A stretch of DNA of 64,000 nt from Paenibacillus thalictri. Lineage in GTDB: Bacteria > Bacillota > Bacilli > Paenibacillales > NBRC-103111. Both the position numbers and the translations under genes were made by a program. Positions 59,205 through 64,000 of this stretch are shown here, one piece after another. The stretch spans positions 62,001 to 126,000 of the forward strand of contig NZ_SIRE01000007.1 in the NCBI RefSeq assembly GCF_004307995.1. Direction: 5' to 3'. Numbering within the stretch: the first letter of the stretch is position 1; each line of letters begins with the position of its first letter. The notes under the pieces are model-generated. The model had not been told where the DNA came from. It ran no database searches and saw only the letters and a list, made by a program, of their open reading frames with translations.

Positions 59205-60386
59205 TTAACGTACACCCAGCGCCCGGTCCAGCCACTCAAACATGCGATGGTTGAACAACTGCAGCGCGCCAAAGTGACAATGCTCCTCCGCGCCTTCCTC
59301 CGCGGTAAACCTCATGAACGTTTTCGGACACTGCAGTGCCTCGTAAAGCTTTGCGGGCTGTCCGGCAAAAAAGTGATCGTCTTCGGCTTCGCATACAAGC
59401 GTAGGGCAAACGATCCGCTGCGCAATGCCTTCCAGCGAGCAAGGTTCGGTTTTGTCCACTAATTCTTCGATACTTTCCGCCCCAAATGTAAACATGCCAT
59501 TTTCCACAGCCCAGCGCACGCCGGTATGCTGCTTCATCACATGACCAATTACCGCCGATAAATCCGCATGTTCTTTGCCCTGCATAAAAGGCCGCCCCAT
59601 TTCGCTGAACCGGAACGTATACAGACCGTCGTTGGCAATACATGCCGCAAGCCGATGCTCGAATGCCGCCGCGCGTGGAGCCAGATAACCGCCAAAGCTG
59701 ATGCCCATCAGCGCAATTTGCTGCGGATCGATATCCGGGCGGGTCAGCGCATAATCGACGACCGGCGTGACGACATGCTCCCAATCGTGCCGGAACGGCA
59801 AACCCTGCAGCCGAATGGCCGATCCTTGGCCCGGGCCTTCGAACGTCAGGCAGTTATATCCGCGCTGCAGTGCGGCGGCTGCTCCTCCCAAATACAATTC
59901 CTCGCCTGTCGAATCGTAACCTCCGTGGATAATGAGCGTCGGGCGGGGCATGCCTGAATTGTCCACTTTATAGAAATATCCGGTCAGATGTGTGCCTTCG
60001 TAAGGAATGTCGATGAGCTCGATCGGCGTATCCATCAGCTTCCCGGCTTCTCTGAACGTATGGCGGCTCGCTTCCCACGTTTCCAAAATCCGCGGATCTT
60101 TGCGATCGCCGTGGAGAAAAAATTCCGCCGTGCGGTAGTAATTGGAGGCGCGCATATAAGCTTCACGCGCGCTAACCCGCTGACCCGAGGCGAGCGCCGA
60201 GTCTGCAAGCGCGTGAATGCGCCGTGCCGTCGCCGTCCACTCCGCGTACCAGCTTTCGAAATCGCCTTCCTTGATCCGGTAGGCGGTGGAAAAGCATTCG
60301 CCCAGATCGGCTCCACCGTATGTGGCGTAGCTGGCAGTACGCAATAATTCGAATGAAAATGTTTGATCCTTAAATACGAGCTGCAT
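59205..60386 (-). CDS. Alpha/beta hydrolase (FrsA/2,6-dihydropseudooxynicotine-hydrolase-like)
   Basis: 393 residues from ATG 60386 with AAAGGAGCG upstream. An N-terminal helical region of ~120 residues precedes the alpha/beta hydrolase core: LIIHGGYDST (oxyanion), GISFGGYLAP with nucleophile Ser near 230, CEAEDDHFF (probable Asp) and EEHCHFGALQ (catalytic His). This two-part layout is that of the family including FrsA-like and dihydropseudooxynicotine hydrolases, which cleave C-C or ester bonds; the substrate is open. Divergent from a PadR-type repressor gene, which most likely controls it. Confidence 0.85.
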   Translation of the reverse strand: MQLVFKDQTFSFELLRTASYATYGGADLGECFSTAYRIKEGDFESWYAEWTATARRIHALADSALASGQRVSAREAYMRASNYYRTAEFFLHGDRKDPRILETWEASRHTFREAGKLMDTPIELIDIPYEGTHLTGYFYKVDNSGMPRPTLIIHGGYDSTGEELYLGGAAAALQRGYNCLTFEGPGQGSAIRLQGLPFRHDWEHVVTPVVDYALTRPDIDPQQIALMGISFGGYLAPRAAAFEHRLAACIANDGLYTFRFSEMGRPFMQGKEHADLSAVIGHVMKQHTGVRWAVENGMFTFGAESIEELVDKTEPCSLEGIAQRIVCPTLVCEAEDDHFFAGQPAKLYEALQCPKTFMRFTAEEGAEEHCHFGALQLFNHRMFEWLDRALGVR

Positions 60387-60431
60387 GATGAATCGCTCCT
60401 TTAAGATAAGTTGTTTTTGATTTTTCAATAG

Positions 60432-60496
60432 GTTAATATTAACTTATACTAAACATGGTTATATGTCAATAATATCATATGTTAAAAATAACTTAT
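60432..60496. promoter_or_regulatory. Paired PadR-type operator candidates in the divergent region
   Basis: GTTAATATTAACTTAT (60432-60447, with a perfect 12-bp palindrome) and GTTAAAAATAACTTAT (60481-60496) are near-identical direct copies 49 bases apart in the 132-base gap between the hydrolase and PadR genes. Both strands' promoters must lie here. Confidence 0.55.
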
Positions 60497-60518
60497 TTTT
60501 TTTAATGGAGGAGTAATG

Positions 60519-61070
60519 ATGAATTCCACTCAGTATGTACTACTTAGTTTATTGGCCCGCGAGCCGTTAAGCGGATACGACATGAAGCAGCAGGTGGACG
60601 GCAGAATCAGCTTTTTCTATAAAATGAACAACAACCAGCTGTATCCGTCGCTTTCCAAGCTGGAAGCCGATGGATTGATCCGGCTTCAATCACATGAGAA
60701 AGAATCGTACCGGCCAACCAAAAAGGTGTATGCCATTACGGATGAAGGGCTTGCCTGCCTGAAAGCTTGGGTCACGGAACCAAGCGAACCGGAAGCCTGG
60801 GACGAGTTTTTGCTGAAGCAATACAGCTCGTGGCTGGTGGAGCCGGATGTTCTTATTTCTATTTTGGAGACGAGGCGTCGTGAACATGAGGAACGTTTGA
60901 ACGGTTATAAGGAGAAGGTGGCCGCGTTCCGCGAGCAATATGAGCCTTTGAGCAGCGATCATCCTTTTTTCTCAACGGTGGCGGTTATCGAGATGGGCAT
61001 CGGCTTCGAGCGCAGTTATATTGAATGGTGCAGCAATATGATCGGATGGCTCAAGGAGAACCGCATTTAA
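60519..61070 (+). CDS. PadR-family transcriptional regulator
   Basis: 183 residues from ATG 60519 with GGAGGAG upstream (ATG 60516 adjoins). Winged helix of the PadR type: TQYVLLSLLAREPLSGYDMKQQVDGRISFFYKMNNNQLYPSLSKLEADGLI and KKVYAITDEG; C-terminal helices (Vir_C-like, PadR subfamily 2) follow for dimerisation. These repressors respond to phenolic or toxic compounds. Divergent from the alpha/beta hydrolase gene, the probable target. Confidence 0.93.
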   Translation: MNSTQYVLLSLLAREPLSGYDMKQQVDGRISFFYKMNNNQLYPSLSKLEADGLIRLQSHEKESYRPTKKVYAITDEGLACLKAWVTEPSEPEAWDEFLLKQYSSWLVEPDVLISILETRRREHEERLNGYKEKVAAFREQYEPLSSDHPFFSTVAVIEMGIGFERSYIEWCSNMIGWLKENRI

Positions 61071-61161
61071 CTGATTGCCCTGCCGTTTTGCGGCCCTCCT
61101 GTCGGTTGGTATGATTTGGCGCTATAATAAGCTGAGGACTACATATATAGGGGGAGAAAAT

Positions 61162-62856
61162 ATGAATCTCAGCATCCGCTGGAAAATGATGATCTTGTTT
61201 AATCTGCTGCTGATTGCCAGCATCGTGTCTATGGGGCTGTATGCGACGATCAACATGGAGAACGAAGTGGGTCTTCTTGTGCAAAAGCAGCTCGAGACCA
61301 GCATGTCTGTCGGCAAACAATTGCTGAACGAAGACATGCCGGGAGAATGGAACGTAAAAGACGGCAAGCTGTACAAGGGCGCGCAGCAGCTGAACGATTC
61401 TTTTGCTTTTGTGGATAAGCTGGCGAAGCTGCTTGGCAAGGACGCCACGGTTACGTTGTTTCAGGGAGATACCCGCGTATCGACCAATGTGATGAAAGAA
61501 GGAAGTCGGGCTGTCGGCACTCAGGTGTCCGATCAGGTAAAGCAGGTCGCATTGACGCAAGGACAGACGTTCCAAGGCATTGCCGATGTTTTGGGAACTA
61601 AATATTATGCGATTTACGATCCGATCACCGGCGGAAAAGGGGATGTGATCGGGATTTTTTATATCGGTATTCCGGCCAAATCTTATGATGAGGCGGCAAC
61701 CCATTTCCGGACGAAGGTGATCGGTTTTGGCATGCCGTTTATTGTTGTTTTTATCGCGGCGATCTGGCTTGTTACGAGCCGGCTGGCAGGTTCGATCGTC
61801 AAGGTTGCCTCCGCCGCTGTGCAAGTATCGGAAGGGGACCTGCGTGCGGAAGTGCCGCAGGCGAAGGTGAAAGATGAGGTCGGAAAGCTGCAAAACGCCA
61901 TAAGAACGATGATTGCCAAGCTTCGGGAAATCGTCAGCCAAGTTGAGTTGTCGGCGGAGCATGTCGTCGTTTCGTCCAAGCAGTTGTCGGCTAGCGCAGA
62001 CCAAACGAAAACGGCAACTTTAGAAGTCACGCAAACGATTCAGCAACTGGCCAGCGGTGCGGAAAATCAGGTTCAGGTTGCCGAGGAAAGCGCACGGGCG
62101 ATGGAAGAAATGGCGGCAGGCATTCAAAAAATCGCGGAATCGACCTCCTACGTTTTCGAAGCGTCGCATGGACTTGCGAAGCAAGCGGAGCATGGCAATG
62201 AGTCCGTGCAGACAGCCGTCTCGCAAATGGAAGTGATGAACGGTTCGATTCGCAAAGTGGCGGAGGCAATCGATGAAGTCAACGTACGTTCGGAATCGAT
62301 TGAGCAGCTGGCCGAGCTGATTAAGGGTATATCCATGCAGACGAACCTGCTTGCGCTGAATGCTTCCATCGAAGCGGCCCGCGCCGGCGAGCACGGTAGA
62401 GGATTCGCGGTTGTCGCCGCGGAGGTTCGCAAGCTGGCCGAGCAATCGGGCGAGCAGGCCGTGCAAATTGCCGCACTGATCGAACAGATGCAGACAGCTT
62501 CTCGCCAGGCTTCCGATTCGATGGCCTCAGGTATTGGGGAAGTGGAGAAAAGCGTTGCTTTTGTAGATGAAGCGGGACAATTGTTTGGCCATATCGTGCG
62601 GACGATTCAAATGGTGTCAGAGCAGATGCAGGAAGTGTCCGCAGCTTCTCAGCAGATGTCTGCCGGAACGGAGGAAGTTGCTGCCGCCATTTCGGAAATT
62701 TCCCGCATTGCCCGCAGCTCCGCAAACGGCATTCAGACCGTGGCCGGCGCTTCCGAGGAGCAGCTTGCCTCCATGGATGAGATTGCGCACGCCACCCATT
62801 CCTTAAATAAAATGTCCGAGCAGCTGAATGAATTGGTCAGCACCTTTAAGTTGTAG
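61162..62856 (+). CDS. Methyl-accepting chemotaxis protein with Cache-type sensor
   Basis: 564 residues from ATG 61162 with AGGGGGAG upstream. First membrane helix about 9-28, an extracellular single-Cache domain of ~150 residues ([36 protein letters not shown]), second helix [20 protein letters not shown], a HAMP linker, and the signalling hairpin with the invariant tip [47 protein letters not shown]. It passes ligand binding to CheA/CheW. The Cache type often binds small organic acids, which fits the metabolic surroundings. Confidence 0.94.
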   Translation: MNLSIRWKMMILFNLLLIASIVSMGLYATINMENEVGLLVQKQLETSMSVGKQLLNEDMPGEWNVKDGKLYKGAQQLNDSFAFVDKLAKLLGKDATVTLFQGDTRVSTNVMKEGSRAVGTQVSDQVKQVALTQGQTFQGIADVLGTKYYAIYDPITGGKGDVIGIFYIGIPAKSYDEAATHFRTKVIGFGMPFIVVFIAAIWLVTSRLAGSIVKVASAAVQVSEGDLRAEVPQAKVKDEVGKLQNAIRTMIAKLREIVSQVELSAEHVVVSSKQLSASADQTKTATLEVTQTIQQLASGAENQVQVAEESARAMEEMAAGIQKIAESTSYVFEASHGLAKQAEHGNESVQTAVSQMEVMNGSIRKVAEAIDEVNVRSESIEQLAELIKGISMQTNLLALNASIEAARAGEHGRGFAVVAAEVRKLAEQSGEQAVQIAALIEQMQTASRQASDSMASGIGEVEKSVAFVDEAGQLFGHIVRTIQMVSEQMQEVSAASQQMSAGTEEVAAAISEISRIARSSANGIQTVAGASEEQLASMDEIAHATHSLNKMSEQLNELVSTFKL

Positions 62857-63106
62857 CCGCTGTGCTCTTGCGTCCCTATGTCCCTTTGCCGGTATACAGC
62901 GGTTGCGTCCACCTGCTCCGATATGCGAAGCGGGGAGAAGCAGTCGGCGCTTGAGCGGCGGCATCCGGTACCGGACTTTGCTCTGCGGAAATGGAAATGT
63001 GGAAATAGAAGTTTACTAGATTTTGGATTTTCAGTATGATGCAAGTAGGTCTTGATATTCGGGCGATGGTTGCGGCAACCGGTGCGGATTCAAGCTAATT
63101 TTACGG

Positions 63107-63148
63107 AAAAAGGCTGGCTTTGTCCGCGTGCGGATACAGCGGCCTTTT
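63107..63148 (+). terminator. Terminator-like hairpin after the chemotaxis gene
   Basis: AAAAGGC...TGTCCGC / GCGGATA...GCCTTTT is a long imperfect stem with a 2-base loop, and the 3' arm ends in TTTT. It is 250 bases after the receptor stop codon and just before the next gene. Confidence 0.5.
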
Positions 63149-63169
63149 ATCATGGGGAGGCAGCTTCAT

Positions 63170-64000
63170 ATGATAAGCTTCAACCGGATTCATAGCGCAG
63201 TGGCAGGAGTTCATCCAACTGCAAACCGCAAGCGGCTGTTGGGAGTAGAACTGGCGGAAGGGCTGCCGGAGCGGCTGAGAAGCGCGCCGCATCTGGCGAA
63301 ATTGCTGGAGCAGGTCAAGGCGGAAGCCGAAAGGGCTAAGCTTGAGCCGCTACCGGAGCTGCCTTTTTCATTGTTCCATTTGTTTGCTTCCGATGGATCG
63401 AGGAAGCCGTTTGAAGGTCCGTATTTCGAGAGAAGAAAGCGACTGCTTGCGCTGACGTTGGAAGCGTGGTTCCACCCGCAGCAGGAGGACCTGGAGACGC
63501 TGCAAAATACAATATGGTCGATTTGCGATGAATATACGTGGGCGCTGCCGGCACATGTTCCTCACACGCTGGAGGGTGCACGGACATCGCGGGTCGCTCC
63601 CGAACAGGTCGTCGATCTGTTTGCCGCGGAGACGGCTCATGCGCTGGCGGAAACGCTGTATTTGCTCGGCGAACGCATCAATCCGTGGATCGGCTTCCGG
63701 GTGCGCAGCGAGATCGAAAAGCGTATTTTCCAGCCGCTGTTCAGCACGCCTGTTACGTTCCACTGGGAGTCGGCCACCCACAACTGGGCGTCCGTGTGCG
63801 GCGGTGCGGTTGGCATGGCGGCGATGCTGCTGGTAGAGGACGGGGAACGTCTGGCGGGCATGATCGACCGCGCCGTGCGGGCGATGGGAAGTTTTCTGGA
63901 GGGCTACGGTGCCGACGGCTGCTGCGCCGAAGGGGTCGGCTACTGGAATTACGGGTTCGGTTATTTCGTTTATTTTGCAGAAATGCTTTTCGCTTATACG
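63170..64000 (+). CDS. Heparinase II/III-type protein, N-terminal part (cut by window edge)
   Basis: The frame from ATG 63170 (GGGGAGG 13 bases upstream) is open for 277 codons to the window end. The segments FASDGSRKPFEGPYFERRKRLLALTLEAWF, ICDEYTWALPAH, ERINPWIGFRVRSEIEKRIFQPLF, THNWASVCGGAVGMAAMLL and GCCAEGVGYWNYGFGYFVYFAEML are those of the alpha/alpha-toroid domain of heparinase II/III-like polysaccharide lyases, where the Asn/Tyr/His catalytic residues lie (YWNYG). No signal peptide, so it probably acts on intracellular uronate oligosaccharides. The C-terminal beta-sheet domain lies beyond the window. Confidence 0.85.
   Translation, partial: MISFNRIHSAVAGVHPTANRKRLLGVELAEGLPERLRSAPHLAKLLEQVKAEAERAKLEPLPELPFSLFHLFASDGSRKPFEGPYFERRKRLLALTLEAWFHPQQEDLETLQNTIWSICDEYTWALPAHVPHTLEGARTSRVAPEQVVDLFAAETAHALAETLYLLGERINPWIGFRVRSEIEKRIFQPLFSTPVTFHWESATHNWASVCGGAVGMAAMLLVEDGERLAGMIDRAVRAMGSFLEGYGADGCCAEGVGYWNYGFGYFVYFAEMLFAYT

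Overview
The window reads as chromosomal accessory DNA of a soil or plant-associated, Gram-positive, spore-former-type Bacillota, most likely Paenibacillaceae (inference). The support is strong AGGAGG-type ribosome sites with frequent GTG/TTG starts, a T-box leader, three CUT1/Lpl-type sugar ABC transporters without their own ATPase, YesM/YesN-type two-component proteins, and an SLH-domain surface protein. No rRNA, tRNA, CRISPR array, phage module or transposase was recognised.

Layout. 1-4160: tail of a Gfo/Idh/MocA dehydrogenase, a DUF993 aldolase-like protein, a sugar isomerase/epimerase and an AraC regulator. 4338-12390: a mixed island with a Clostridia-type MurD, a small P-loop kinase, an SLH + GH18-like secreted protein, a formylglycine-enzyme-like protein, a DUF3626 protein and a MerR-SDR pair under a MerR-type promoter. 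12596-18260: an FGly-type sulfatase divergent from an AraC regulator, a T-box controlled aminotransferase, and an ECF sigma/anti-sigma-like pair with a decayed sigma fragment behind it. 18707-22075: a GntR regulator next to an operon of a DUF6282 metal hydrolase, a GalB-like hydratase and an RraA/GalC-like aldolase, which together resemble the lower 4,5-cleavage (gallate/protocatechuate) route. 23225-31362: sugar ABC transporter, DUF1932 dehydrogenase, and a YesM/YesN two-component pair. 31490-43187: a GntR regulator and a nine-gene glycan operon (DapA-family aldolase, BNR/sialidase-fold protein, Lpl-type transporter, iron alcohol dehydrogenase, second BNR protein, (alpha/alpha)6 glycosidase). 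45062-48906: LysR regulator divergent from a DASS anion transporter and an archaeal-type phosphoglycerate-mutase-like enzyme. 49152-54163: two Gfo/Idh/MocA dehydrogenases enclosing an isomerase and a sulfatase-fold hydrolase. 54410-58651: AraC regulator plus third sugar transporter. 59205-64000: alpha/beta hydrolase divergent from PadR, a chemotaxis receptor and the start of a heparinase-type protein.

Together the genes suggest sensing, uptake and intracellular oxidation or aldol cleavage of uronate, sulfated or otherwise decorated polysaccharide fragments, each cassette with its own regulator.

The least expected material is non-coding: two copies (and a divergent third) of a ~170-bp nested palindrome, a second kind of nested palindrome, a three-copy 250-640-bp intergenic repeat with an internal hairpin, a 54-bp repeat in two places, and two tandem-repeat arrays. 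All alignments and motif counts were made by eye; family names rest on recalled family features, not on searches.
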